Shown: in pieces, positions 8,698 to 17,315 of the stretch
Layout of the letters: every line of letters starts with the position of its first letter
Position numbering within the stretch: the first letter of the stretch is position 1
From: Rhodoferax sp.
GTDB lineage: Bacteria; Pseudomonadota; Gammaproteobacteria; Burkholderiales; Burkholderiaceae_C
Direction of reading: 5' to 3'
DNA length: 64,000 nt
NCBI GenBank assembly: GCA_024236015.1
Contig: JACKLK010000007.1
Location: 232,538-296,537 of the forward strand
Made by a program: the position numbers and the translations under genes
Notes under the pieces: generated by a model
What the model was told of the DNA's origin: nothing
Seen by the model: the letters and a program-made list of their open reading frames with translations, nothing else
Databases searched by the model: none

Positions 8698-9587
8698 CGG
8701 AGCCGGTCTTTCCGGTGGCCATCGTCGGCGTCGGCAACATGGGCGGCGCCATGGCGGCCAACCTGCTGGCGCGCCACTGGCCGGTGCATGTCTGCGACCT
8801 GCTGCCCGAACGCAGCCAGGCGCTGACGGCGCTGGGCGCCACCGCGCACGCGGCGCCCTGTGACGCGGCGCGCGACGCGCACGTCACCATCGTCTGTGTC
8901 GTCGATGCACCACAGACGCGCGACGTGTTGTTCGGCGCCGGCGCGGTGGCGCAGGCGATGCGGCTGGGCCGCTGCGTGATGTTGTGCCCGACCATGGCGC
9001 CCGACGACGTGGAGGCCATCGCACTGGAACTGCGGCCGTTCGGCCTGCATTGCATCGACGCGCCGATGTCCGGCGGGCCGGCGCGGGCACGCGACGGCAG
9101 CATGAGCCTGATGGTCGCCTGCGCACCGATGGTGTTCGAGCGCCACCGCGGCCTGGTCGAGGCCTTGTCGTCCAACGTGTTCCGCATCGGCGAGCGCCTC
9201 GGCGACGGCGCCCGCACCAAGCTGGTCAACAACCTGGCCGCCGGCATCAACCTGGTCGGCGCCGCCGAGGTGCTGGCGCTGGCGGGCCGCATGGGCCTGG
9301 ACCTCGGCGCCACGCTGGATGTGATCGAGCGCTCCAGCGGCCAGAGCTGGATCGGCTCGGACCGGATGCGGCGGGCAATCGCCGGCGACTACGCGCCGCG
9401 CGCCCACATGACGCTGCTCGAAAAAGACACCCGGCTGGCGATGCAGGCGGCGCAGCAGCTCGGCTTCCAGGGCCCGCTGGGCGCGGCGGCGCGTGATGCC
9501 TTCGCGCAGGCCAGCGCGGCCGGCCTGGCCGAGCTGGACGACGCGGCCTTGCTGCAATGGCTCGCGCGCAGGCCGCAGGCGGATTGA
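8694..9587 (+). CDS. 3-hydroxyisobutyrate dehydrogenase-family NAD(P)-binding oxidoreductase
   Basis: This 297-residue protein has the beta-hydroxyacid dehydrogenase layout. A Rossmann domain begins with VGVGNMGGAMAANLL (residues 10–24), the substrate-binding motif is DAPMSGGPARA (about residue 121) and the catalytic lysine is in GDGARTKLVNNL (about residue 169). Such enzymes oxidise or reduce small hydroxy acids such as 3-hydroxyisobutyrate, tartronate semialdehyde or glyoxylate; which one cannot be told here. The start at 8694 overlaps the rodA stop (ATGA). The link with rodA is probably only one of shared transcription. Confidence 0.88.
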   Translation: MTEPVFPVAIVGVGNMGGAMAANLLARHWPVHVCDLLPERSQALTALGATAHAAPCDAARDAHVTIVCVVDAPQTRDVLFGAGAVAQAMRLGRCVMLCPTMAPDDVEAIALELRPFGLHCIDAPMSGGPARARDGSMSLMVACAPMVFERHRGLVEALSSNVFRIGERLGDGARTKLVNNLAAGINLVGAAEVLALAGRMGLDLGATLDVIERSSGQSWIGSDRMRRAIAGDYAPRAHMTLLEKDTRLAMQAAQQLGFQGPLGAAARDAFAQASAAGLAELDDAALLQWLARRPQAD

Positions 9588-9666
9588 CCGGCCCCAATCC
9601 CGCCGGTCGAAGGGCCATCATGGGCCTGGACGGCACCGGAACATCGCGGCGAACCTAAAATGCGCC

Positions 9667-11127
9667 ATGATCTCTCGCGAACCCACCATTGAACGCCTGG
9701 CCATTGCCAAGTCCCTGCTGCTCGAACCCTTCGGGCTGGACGAATCCCACCTGAGCCGGGCGCTGGCCGAAATCCGCGCCCACCGGGTCGACGACGCCGA
9801 CCTGTATTTCCAGTACACCCGCAGCGAAGGCTGGGGGCTGGAGGAAGGCATCGTCAAGTCCGGCTCGTTCAGCATCGACCAGGGCGTCGGTGTACGCGCC
9901 GTCAGCGGCGAGAAGACCGCATTCGCGTATTCGGACGACATCTCCTTTGCCTCGCTGCTCGATGCGGCCCGCACCGTGCGCGCCATCTCCTCCGCCGCGC
10001 GCGGCGGCCGGGTCAAGGTCACGCCGCGCACGATCGCCGGCAGCCGCTCCCTGTATCCGGATCTCGATCCGATCGCCACCATGGACAGCGCCGCCAAGGT
10101 CGCCTTGCTGGGCAAGGTCGAGCAACGCGCCCGTGCCAAGGACCCGCGCGTGGCCCAGGTCATGGCCGGCCTGGCCAGCGAATACGACGTGGTGCTGGTG
10201 GCGCGGGCCGACGGCACACTGGCGGCCGACGTGCGGCCGCTGGTGCGCCTGAGCGTGACCGTGATCGCCGAACACAAGGGCCGGCGCGAAGTGGGCAATG
10301 CCGGCGGCGGCGGGCGGTTTTCGCTGGCCTATTTCGACGACGCGCTGATCGACAAATACGTCGACGAGGCGGTCGCCGCGGCCCTGACCAATCTCGGCTC
10401 GCGTCCTGCACCCGCGGGCGAGATGACGGTCGTGCTCGGCCCGGGCTGGCCCGGCATCCTGCTGCACGAGGCGATCGGCCACGGACTGGAGGGCGACTTC
10501 AACCGCAAGGGGTCGAGCGCCTTCAGCGGCCGCATCGGCCAGCGCGTCGCGGCCAAGGGTGTGACCGTGCTCGACGACGGCACGATTGCCGACCGGCGCG
10601 GCTCGCTCAACGTCGACGACGAAGGCAACGCCAGCCAGCGCAACGTGCTGATCGAGGACGGCGTGCTCAAGGCCTACATCCAGGACGCGATGAACGCGCG
10701 ACTGATGGGCGTGGCCGCCACCGGCAACGGCCGGCGCGAGAGTTACGCCCACGTGCCGATGCCGCGCATGACCAACACCTACATGCTCGGCGGCGACCGC
10801 GAGCCGCAGGAGATCATCGCCAGCATCGAGCGCGGCCTGTACGCGACCAATTTCGGCGGCGGCCAGGTCGACATCACCTCGGGCAAGTTCGTGTTCTCGG
10901 CCAGCCAGGCGTTCTGGGTCGAGAAGGGAAAGATCAAGTTCCCGGTCAAGGGCGCGACCATCGTCGGCAACGGGCCGGACGCGTTGACCCGGGTCTCGAT
11001 GATCGGCAACGACATGGCGCTCGACAGCGGCGTGGGCACCTGCGGCAAGGAAGGCCAGAGCGTGCCGGTGGGCGTGGGCCAGCCGACCCTGCGCATCGAC
11101 GGCCTGACCGTCGGCGGCACCGCCTGA
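9667..11127 (+). CDS. tldD: Metalloprotease TldD
   Basis: TldD, as a heterodimer with TldE/PmbA, is a zinc peptidase that processes small peptides such as CcdA or microcin precursors in enterobacteria. The 486-residue protein has the family length and the metal motif HEAIGHGLEGD (HExxxH) near residue 272, followed by glycine-rich stretches including NFGGGQVDITSG that are common in TldD. The ATG at 9667 is chosen because earlier codons in the frame lie in the preceding gene. No pmbA partner is seen in the window; in this order it is usually at a separate locus. Confidence 0.95.
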   Translation: MISREPTIERLAIAKSLLLEPFGLDESHLSRALAEIRAHRVDDADLYFQYTRSEGWGLEEGIVKSGSFSIDQGVGVRAVSGEKTAFAYSDDISFASLLDAARTVRAISSAARGGRVKVTPRTIAGSRSLYPDLDPIATMDSAAKVALLGKVEQRARAKDPRVAQVMAGLASEYDVVLVARADGTLAADVRPLVRLSVTVIAEHKGRREVGNAGGGGRFSLAYFDDALIDKYVDEAVAAALTNLGSRPAPAGEMTVVLGPGWPGILLHEAIGHGLEGDFNRKGSSAFSGRIGQRVAAKGVTVLDDGTIADRRGSLNVDDEGNASQRNVLIEDGVLKAYIQDAMNARLMGVAATGNGRRESYAHVPMPRMTNTYMLGGDREPQEIIASIERGLYATNFGGGQVDITSGKFVFSASQAFWVEKGKIKFPVKGATIVGNGPDALTRVSMIGNDMALDSGVGTCGKEGQSVPVGVGQPTLRIDGLTVGGTA

Positions 11128-11173
11128 AGGCCGGGCCGCAATCGCCCATTTTTTTCGTGCTAAAGTCCGGCCC

Positions 11174-11242
11174 ATGTCGATGACACGATTTTTCTTTGCC
11201 TACTTCTGGTTCTCCTACGCCGCCGGCGCAAGAGAGAAGTAG
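11174..11242 (+). CDS. Aromatic-rich leader peptide of aroG
   Basis: A 22-codon ORF lies 100 bases before aroG. Eight of its residues are aromatic, clustered in RFFFAYFWFSY: five Phe, two Tyr and one Trp, encoded between 11189 and 11218. A terminator hairpin follows 34 bases after the stop codon, giving the classical arrangement of a ribosome-mediated attenuator that senses charged Phe/Tyr (and perhaps Trp) tRNA. There is no obvious ribosome site before the first ATG; a second in-frame ATG lies two codons later. A TAAAGT hexamer at 11161–11166 could be a -10 box, which would place transcription initiation close to the start codon. This is a direct reading of the sequence; function is inferred. 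Confidence 0.88.
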   Translation: MSMTRFFFAYFWFSYAAGAREK

Positions 11243-11303
11243 TCGTGTCGACCCCCTGACAACCCTACCCCCTCGAAACCGCCGGCAACCCCGGCGGTTT
11301 TTT
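11219..11303 (+). terminator. Attenuator terminator before aroG
   Basis: The arms AAACCGCCGG (11276–11285) and CCGGCGGTTT (11291–11300) form a perfect 10-bp stem with loop CAACC, followed by more T residues to 11303: an intrinsic terminator. The last codons of the leader peptide include GCCGGCG (11222–11228), which can make seven G-C pairs with 11280–11286, the 5' arm of the terminator. A ribosome stalled on the aromatic codons just upstream would leave this segment free to act as antiterminator. Termination would then be relieved when aromatic aminoacyl-tRNA is scarce. Confidence 0.85.
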
Positions 11304-11342
11304 GTTTTCCGGCCCCATTTTTTCAACTCAGGACCACACACC

Positions 11343-12503
11343 ATGACGCAGCAGACCTCCTCCTGGCAATCCGGCTCCGCCCCCACCCACAGCGGGCCCG
11401 ACCGCAGCCGCGACCCCCACAGCGACCGCACGAGCCAGACCGACGACGAACGCATCAAGGCCATCAACGTGTTGCCCCCGCCCGATCACCTCATCCGTTT
11501 CTTCCCCATCGGCGGCACCCCCGTGGAACAGCTGATCGCGTCGACCCGGCGCAACATCCAGGCCATCATGGCCGGGCAGGACGACCGGCTGCTGGTGGTG
11601 ATCGGGCCGTGCTCGATCCACGATCCGGTGGCGGCGCAGGAATACGCCCGCAAGCTGGTGCAGCAGCGCGAGAAATACCGCGACACGCTGGAGATCGTGA
11701 TGCGGGTGTATTTCGAGAAACCCCGCACCACCGTGGGCTGGAAAGGGCTGATCAACGACCCCTACCTGGACGAGACCTTCCGCATCGACGAAGGCCTGCG
11801 CATCGCGCGCCAGCTGCTGATCGAGATCAACCGCCTGGGCCTGCCGGCCGCCAGCGAATTCCTGGACGTGATCTCGCCGCAATACCTGGGCGACCTGATC
11901 GCCTGGGGCGCGATCGGCGCACGCACCACGGAAAGCCAGGTGCACCGGGAGCTGGCGTCCGGGCTGTCGGCGCCGATCGGCTTCAAGAACGGCACCGACG
12001 GCAACATCAAGATCGCCACCGACGCGATCCAGGCCGCGGCCGGCGGCCACCACTTCCTGTCGGTGCACAAGAACGGGCAGGTCGCCATCGTGCAGACCAA
12101 CGGCAACCAGAACTGCCACGTGATCCTGCGCGGTGGCAAGGCGCCGAACTACGATGCCGACAGCGTCGCGGCGGCCTGCAAGGCCTTGACGGCGGCCCAT
12201 CTGCCGGCCACGCTGATGGTCGACTGCAGCCATGCGAACAGCAGCAAGCAGCACGAGAAACAACTCGACGTGGCGCGCAACGTCGCGGCCCAGGTGGCGG
12301 GCGGCTCGACCAGCGTGTTCGGCCTGATGGTCGAAAGCCATCTGCACGCCGGCGCGCAGAAGTTCACGCCGGGCCAGGACGACGCCAGCAAGCTCGACTA
12401 CGGCAAGAGCATCACCGACGCCTGCCTGGGTTGGGACCACTCGCTCGAACTGCTGGACAGCTTGTCCCAGGCGGTGGCGGCACGGCGCAAGCGCGCCGCG
12501 TAA
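11343..12503 (+). CDS. aroG: 3-deoxy-7-phosphoheptulonate synthase, class I
   Basis: DAHP synthase condenses phosphoenolpyruvate and erythrose 4-phosphate, the first step of the shikimate pathway. The 386-residue protein is a class I enzyme of the AroF/G/H type: VVIGPCSIHDP (about residue 86), RVYFEKPRTTVGWKG, GARTTESQVHRELASG, FKNGTDGN and the late metal-binding DCSHANSSKQ are all present. The N-terminal 40 residues are Ser/Thr/Asp-rich and not typical of E. coli AroG. Which aromatic amino acid inhibits it cannot be read safely. Control of the transcript by the upstream leader and terminator is likely. Confidence 0.96.
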   Translation: MTQQTSSWQSGSAPTHSGPDRSRDPHSDRTSQTDDERIKAINVLPPPDHLIRFFPIGGTPVEQLIASTRRNIQAIMAGQDDRLLVVIGPCSIHDPVAAQEYARKLVQQREKYRDTLEIVMRVYFEKPRTTVGWKGLINDPYLDETFRIDEGLRIARQLLIEINRLGLPAASEFLDVISPQYLGDLIAWGAIGARTTESQVHRELASGLSAPIGFKNGTDGNIKIATDAIQAAAGGHHFLSVHKNGQVAIVQTNGNQNCHVILRGGKAPNYDADSVAAACKALTAAHLPATLMVDCSHANSSKQHEKQLDVARNVAAQVAGGSTSVFGLMVESHLHAGAQKFTPGQDDASKLDYGKSITDACLGWDHSLELLDSLSQAVAARRKRAA

Positions 12504-12530
12504 GGCTGCGCGCCGCTGGGGCCGACGGTC

Positions 12531-14009
12531 TCAGGCGGCGGCGGCCCAGGCGTGTTGCCGCTCGGGCACGACCTGCTGCAGGCGCGCCAGGAGTTTCTGG
12601 TGGATGCCGCCGAAGCCGCCGTTGCTCATGCACAGGATCTGGTCGCCGGGACGCACCTCGGCAAGCACCTGCTCGAGCACGGCGCCGATATCGTCGGCCA
12701 CCCGGGCCTTGTCGCCCAGCGGGGCGAGCACCTCTCGCGCGTCCCATCCCAGTCCGCCGGCATGGCAGAAGGCCAGGTCCGCCGATGCCAGCGCCCAGGG
12801 CAGCTGCGCCTTCATCGCACCGAGCTTCATCGTATTGGTACGGGGTTCGAACACGGCCAGGATCCGCACCGACGGGCCGACCTTGCGGCGCAGGCCCTCG
12901 AGCGTGGTGTGGATCGCCGTGGGATGGTGGGCGAAGTCGTCGTACACCGTGACCGGCGCACTCGACGCCGGCACACCTGCCAGCGGCACGCTTCCGCGCA
13001 GCTCCATGCGCCGGCGCACGTTGTCGAACCGGGCCAGGGCCTGCGCCGCGACGGCCGGCTCCACGCCCACGTGTTCGGCCGCCGCGATCGCCGCCAGCGC
13101 GTTGAGCTGGTTGTGCCGGCCGCTCAAGCCCCAGCACACGGTGGCCAACGGCGTCCCGTGGCGCAACACCTCGAACCGATCGGGCTCGCCCTCGGCCGTG
13201 TAGTCGCTCACGGCGGCGCCGAAACTGCGCTGCTCGCTCCAGCAACCCGCGGCCATCACGCGGGCCAGGCTTTCTTCCAGGCCGTTGACGATGATGCGTC
13301 CGCTGCCGTGCGGCCCGGTCCCCGGCACCATGCGCACCAGGTGGCGGAACTGCCGTTCGATGTCGGCCAGGTCGTCGAAGATGTCGGCGTGGTCGAACTC
13401 CAGGTTGTTCAGGATCGCGGTGCGCGGGCGGTAATGCACGAACTTGCTGCGCTTGTCGAAGAACGCGGTGTCGTATTCGTCGGCCTCGATGACGAACAGC
13501 GGCTTGCGCGCCTGGGCCGTCGGCGTCGGGGATCCGCCGAGCCGCGCCGACGCCGAGAAGTTCATCGCCACGCCGCCGATCAGGAAACCCGGCGCAAGGC
13601 CGGCACACTCCAGGATCCAGGCCAGCATGGCGGTGGTCGTGGTCTTGCCATGGGTGCCCGCGACCGCCAGGACATGGCGGCCCTGCAACACGTGCTCGGC
13701 CAGCCATTGCGGGCCGCTCGTGTAGGGTGCCCCGGCGTCGAGGATGGCCTCCATCAACGGGTACCGGGGCGAGCCATCGGCCAGCACGGCCCGGCTGACG
13801 ACATTGCCGACGACGAACAGGTCCGGCCGCAGCTCGAGCTGGTCGGCGCCGTAACCTTCGATCAGGTCGATGCCCAGCGCACGCAGCTGGTCGCTCATGG
13901 GCGGATAGACGCCGGTGTCGCATCCGGTGACCGTATGGCCCTGCTCGCGGGCCAGCGCGGCCAGTCCGCCCATGAAGGTGCCGCAGATGCCCAGGATATG
14001 GATATGCAT
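12531..14009 (-). CDS. mpl: UDP-N-acetylmuramate:L-alanyl-gamma-D-glutamyl-meso-diaminopimelate ligase
   Basis: Mpl recycles the murein tripeptide by ligating it to UDP-MurNAc in the cytoplasm. The 492-residue protein starts MHIHILGICGTFMGG, almost as E. coli Mpl does; a GTG one codon upstream is less likely. The Mur-ligase ATP loop is GTHGKTTTTAM (about residue 119), EADEYDTAFFDKRSKF follows and the C-terminal domain has EPRTNTMKLG. ampD, which helps supply recycled muropeptides, is also in this window. mpl converges with aroG with only 27 bases between the stops and no clear terminator. Confidence 0.96.
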   Translation of the reverse strand: MHIHILGICGTFMGGLAALAREQGHTVTGCDTGVYPPMSDQLRALGIDLIEGYGADQLELRPDLFVVGNVVSRAVLADGSPRYPLMEAILDAGAPYTSGPQWLAEHVLQGRHVLAVAGTHGKTTTTAMLAWILECAGLAPGFLIGGVAMNFSASARLGGSPTPTAQARKPLFVIEADEYDTAFFDKRSKFVHYRPRTAILNNLEFDHADIFDDLADIERQFRHLVRMVPGTGPHGSGRIIVNGLEESLARVMAAGCWSEQRSFGAAVSDYTAEGEPDRFEVLRHGTPLATVCWGLSGRHNQLNALAAIAAAEHVGVEPAVAAQALARFDNVRRRMELRGSVPLAGVPASSAPVTVYDDFAHHPTAIHTTLEGLRRKVGPSVRILAVFEPRTNTMKLGAMKAQLPWALASADLAFCHAGGLGWDAREVLAPLGDKARVADDIGAVLEQVLAEVRPGDQILCMSNGGFGGIHQKLLARLQQVVPERQHAWAAAA

Positions 14010-14119
14010 CACGGGATTTTAGGTGAGGGGCCATGGGTGCCGGCGCGTGCAAGGCCCCGGGACGCGAGGCCGGGCCGCCATGATGGCGGACCGCCGACGA
14101 ATCCGTGGACAATCGCGGG

Positions 14120-14725
14120 ATGGAACATGGCGCCGAAGGCTGGAGAGCCGAGATTGCTGCCGCGGCGGCGCGTCTGGTGGTCGAGGACGGGCTCGAATAC
14201 GGGCCGGCCAAGCGGCAGGCCGTGCGCTTGCTGGGCCTGCCGGCCCGCACGCCCTTGCCGGGCAATGACGAACTCGAGGATGCGGTGTTCGAACACATCG
14301 CCATCTTCTGCGCCGACACCCAGCCGCTGGAACTGGCCGCGTTGCGATCGCTGGCGGCGCGCTGGATGGAACGGCTGGAGCCGTTCCGCCCGCACCTGGG
14401 TTCGGCCGTATGGCGCGGCAGCGCGACCCGCCAGTCCGACATCGTGCTCGAACTGTTCTGCGACGACTCGAAATCGGCGGAAATCGCGTTGATCGACGCG
14501 CATGTCGCATACGAACCGCGTACCGTCCACGGCATGCGCGGCGACACGGTCGAGGCGCTGAGCATCGCGGACTTCTGTCCGGAGCTGAACACCATGGTGT
14601 CGATCCACCTGCTGGTCTACGACCATGACGACTTGCGCGGCGCCTTGCGCCACGACGGCAAAGGCCGCACGTCGCGGGGGGATCTGGCCGCGCTGCGAGA
14701 ATTGCTGCGCAGCCCCAGCCCATGA
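14120..14725 (+). CDS. Conserved hypothetical protein, possible nucleotidyltransferase fold
   Basis: I do not recognise this 201-residue protein with certainty. It is soluble, with no signal peptide or membrane segment. A central stretch, SAVWRGSATRQSDIVLELF, has the glycine-then-acidic pattern reminiscent of minimal pol-beta-type nucleotidyltransferases, but the catalytic acidic residues are not clear. The ATG at 14120 is preferred over an in-frame GTG at 14105. Its stop overlaps the start of the tlpA-like gene (ATGA), so the two are translationally coupled. It is divergent from mpl, about 110 bases apart. Confidence 0.7.
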   Translation: MEHGAEGWRAEIAAAAARLVVEDGLEYGPAKRQAVRLLGLPARTPLPGNDELEDAVFEHIAIFCADTQPLELAALRSLAARWMERLEPFRPHLGSAVWRGSATRQSDIVLELFCDDSKSAEIALIDAHVAYEPRTVHGMRGDTVEALSIADFCPELNTMVSIHLLVYDHDDLRGALRHDGKGRTSRGDLAALRELLRSPSP

Positions 14726-15303
14726 CGACACCGGAACGCGAATCCCCTCCCCCCGGCCAACACCCCCAGCCCGCGGCAGAAGCGGCGCGGCGGCGATGGT
14801 TGTTCGCTGCGGTTGCGGGCACGGCCGCGGCCGCGGGCGCCGGCCTGTGGTGGTGGCAGGCGCGACCGGGCGTCGGCTCGCCCGGGCAGGCCCATGCCAT
14901 CTGGAACATGGAATTTCCCACGCACGGCGGCGCCACGCTGTCCATGCGCAGCTTCGCCGGCCGCCCCCTGCTGCTCAATTTCTGGGCCACCTGGTGCCCG
15001 CCGTGCATCGAGGAAATGCCGCTGCTCGATCGCTTCTACGCCGAAAACCATGCCAACGGTTGGCAAGTCCTGGGTCTGGCCGTGGACCAGGGGGCTGCCG
15101 TCACGCGTTTCCTGACCCAGACGCCGGTGCAATTTCCGGTTGCGCTGGCAGGCATGGCGGGGGTCGAACTGAGTCGTTCGCTGGGCAATCAGGGGGGCGG
15201 CCTGCCGTTCACGGTGGTGTTCGACGGAACAGGACAGGTCGCCCAACGTAAAATAGGCCGCGTCGACCCGCAAGACCTGCAGGAATGGCGCGACATGCGG
15301 TAG
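14722..15303 (+). CDS. TlpA-type thioredoxin-like protein
   Basis: This 193-residue protein is anchored by one N-terminal membrane segment (residues 26–45) and has a periplasmic thioredoxin fold with the active site FWATWCPPCIEEMP (about residues 90–103). A cis-proline loop is seen at GGGLPFTVV. TlpA/ResA/CcmG-type proteins reduce specific disulfides, often for cytochrome c or Cu(A) assembly. The gene is coupled by a four-base overlap to the upstream hypothetical gene and precedes accB by 181 bases, where in many beta- and gammaproteobacteria aroQ is found. Confidence 0.9.
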   Translation: MTTPERESPPPGQHPQPAAEAARRRWLFAAVAGTAAAAGAGLWWWQARPGVGSPGQAHAIWNMEFPTHGGATLSMRSFAGRPLLLNFWATWCPPCIEEMPLLDRFYAENHANGWQVLGLAVDQGAAVTRFLTQTPVQFPVALAGMAGVELSRSLGNQGGGLPFTVVFDGTGQVAQRKIGRVDPQDLQEWRDMR

Positions 15304-15484
15304 CCATCGAGACACGCGAATCACCGGCCACGCGACACCTTCGGCCGCAGTGGCCGGCCCGCAGCCCACCAGCGGCCCGCCCTGCGGCGAGCCAGAAATA
15401 GTCGAAATTTAAACGAAGATAACCGCATTTGCCCCACATTTGAGGTAAATTCGCGGCTCATCACATCATGTCGTTGGAGACACC

Positions 15485-15937
15485 ATGGATCTGAGAAAAC
15501 TCAAGACACTGATCGATCTGGTATCGGATTCGAACGTGTCCGAACTGGAAATCACGGAAGCCGAAGGCAAGGTGCGAATCGTCAAGGCCGGCGTTGCCGG
15601 CGCGCCGGTGCACTACCAGACCATTCAGGCCGCCCCGCCGCCCGCCGTGGCCCAGGTCGCGCCCGTGGCTGCGGAAGCCGCCGTCGTTCCCGAGGCACCG
15701 GCAAACCATGTCGTGAAGTCGCCGATGGTGGGCACCTTCTACCGCAGCGCGTCGCCGGGTGCCAAGCCCTTCGTCGAGGTCGGCAGCACCATCAAGGAGG
15801 GCGAGACCCTGTGCATCGTCGAGGCCATGAAGATCCTCAACGAAATCGAAGCCGACAAGACCGGCACCGTCACCAACATCCTGTGCGCCAATGGCCAGGC
15901 CGTCGAATACGGGCAACCGCTGTTCGAAATCTCCTGA
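15485..15937 (+). CDS. accB: Biotin carboxyl carrier protein of acetyl-CoA carboxylase
   Basis: AccB carries the biotin that moves CO2 from AccC to the carboxyltransferase in malonyl-CoA synthesis. The 150-residue protein has the normal layout: an N-terminal helical region, an Ala/Pro-rich linker (about residues 38–75) and the biotinyl domain with the modified lysine in CIVEAMKILNEIEADKTG. A GGAG ribosome site lies six bases before the ATG at 15485. accC follows 18 bases downstream and both are surely co-transcribed. The 181-base upstream region is AT-richer than its surroundings and probably holds the promoter. Confidence 0.97.
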   Translation: MDLRKLKTLIDLVSDSNVSELEITEAEGKVRIVKAGVAGAPVHYQTIQAAPPPAVAQVAPVAAEAAVVPEAPANHVVKSPMVGTFYRSASPGAKPFVEVGSTIKEGETLCIVEAMKILNEIEADKTGTVTNILCANGQAVEYGQPLFEIS

Positions 15938-15955
15938 CCCCGGTCAGCGCAACCC

Positions 15956-17305
15956 ATGTTCAAGAAGATCCTGGTAGCCAATCGAGGCGAAATCGCATTG
16001 CGCATCCAGCGCGCCAGCCGCGAACTCGGCATCACCGCGGTGATGGTGTATTCGGAGGCTGACCGCAACGCCAAATACGTCAAGCTGGCCGACGAGGCCG
16101 TGTGCATCGGGCCGGCGCCCTCGGCGCTGAGTTACCTCAACATGCCCGCCATCATCTCGGCGGCCGAAGTCACCGACGCCGAGGCCATTCATCCGGGCTA
16201 CGGTTTCCTCAGCGAGAACGCCGGTTTCGCGGAGCGGGTCGAGAAAAGCGGATTCCAGTTCATCGGGCCCACGCCGGAGTCGATCCGCATCATGGGCGAC
16301 AAGGTGTCGGCCAAGCAGGCCATGATCAAGGCCGGCGTGCCTTGCGTGCCCGGGTCGGAAGGCGAATTGCCCGACGACTCGGTGCAGGTGCGGCGCATGG
16401 CCAAGAGCATCGGTTATCCGGTGATCATCAAGGCGGCCGGCGGCGGCGGCGGACGCGGCATGCGCGTCGTGCACACCGAAGCGGCCCTGGTCAACGCGGT
16501 GCAGATGACCAAGGCCGAGGCCGGCGCCGCGTTCGGCAATCCTGCGGTGTACATGGAAAAGTTCCTGCAGAACCCGCGCCACATCGAGATCCAGGTGCTG
16601 GCCGACAAGCACAAGAACGCCGTCTACCTGGGCGAGCGCGACTGCTCCATGCAGCGGCGCCACCAGAAGGTCATCGAAGAGGCGCCGGCGCCCGGCATTC
16701 CGCGCAAGCTGATCGAGCGCATCGGCGAGCGCTGCGTGGCCGCCTGCAAGAAGATCGGCTACCGCGGCGCGGGCACCTTCGAGTTCCTGTTCGAGAACGG
16801 CGAGTTCTATTTCATCGAGATGAACACCCGGGTCCAGGTGGAACACCCGGTCACCGAGATGATCACCGGCGTGGACATCGTCAAGACCCAGATCATGGTG
16901 GCCGCGGGCGAGAAGCTGCCGTTCACGCAGCGCCAGATCGAGATCCGCGGCCATGCGATCGAATGCCGCATCAACGCCGAGGACCCGTACAAGTTCGTTC
17001 CGTCGCCGGGGCGCATCACCATGTGGCATCCGCCCGGCGGACCGGGCGTGCGCGTGGACTCGCACATCTACACCAACTACTTCGTGCCGCCGAACTACGA
17101 CTCGATGATCGGCAAGATCATCGTGCATGGCGACACGCGCGAGCAGGCGCTGGCGCGCATGCGCACCGCACTGGGCGAGACCGTGGTCGAGGGCATCAAC
17201 ACCAACATCCCGCTGCATCGCGAGCTGGTGGTCGATGCCAAGTTCTGCGGCGGCGGCACCAACATCCATTACCTGGAAGAGTGGCTTGCGCAGCACAAGC
17301 GCTGA
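15956..17305 (+). CDS. accC: Biotin carboxylase subunit of acetyl-CoA carboxylase
   Basis: AccC carboxylates the biotin on AccB using ATP and bicarbonate. The 449-residue protein is full length: MFKKILVANRGEIALRI at the N-terminus, the ATP-grasp glycine loop KAAGGGGGRGMRV (about residue 159), the EAPAPGIP segment, and the catalytic FIEMNTRVQVEHPVTE (about residues 285–300). The gene order accB–accC–prmA is conserved across beta- and gammaproteobacteria. Confidence 0.97.
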   Translation: MFKKILVANRGEIALRIQRASRELGITAVMVYSEADRNAKYVKLADEAVCIGPAPSALSYLNMPAIISAAEVTDAEAIHPGYGFLSENAGFAERVEKSGFQFIGPTPESIRIMGDKVSAKQAMIKAGVPCVPGSEGELPDDSVQVRRMAKSIGYPVIIKAAGGGGGRGMRVVHTEAALVNAVQMTKAEAGAAFGNPAVYMEKFLQNPRHIEIQVLADKHKNAVYLGERDCSMQRRHQKVIEEAPAPGIPRKLIERIGERCVAACKKIGYRGAGTFEFLFENGEFYFIEMNTRVQVEHPVTEMITGVDIVKTQIMVAAGEKLPFTQRQIEIRGHAIECRINAEDPYKFVPSPGRITMWHPPGGPGVRVDSHIYTNYFVPPNYDSMIGKIIVHGDTREQALARMRTALGETVVEGINTNIPLHRELVVDAKFCGGGTNIHYLEEWLAQHKR

Positions 17306-17315
17306 CGGAACCGCC

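Noticed and set aside
9655..11175. 506-codon open frame opposite tldD
   Set aside because: It is a GC-driven shadow; the tldD frame shows the HExxxH site and full family length.
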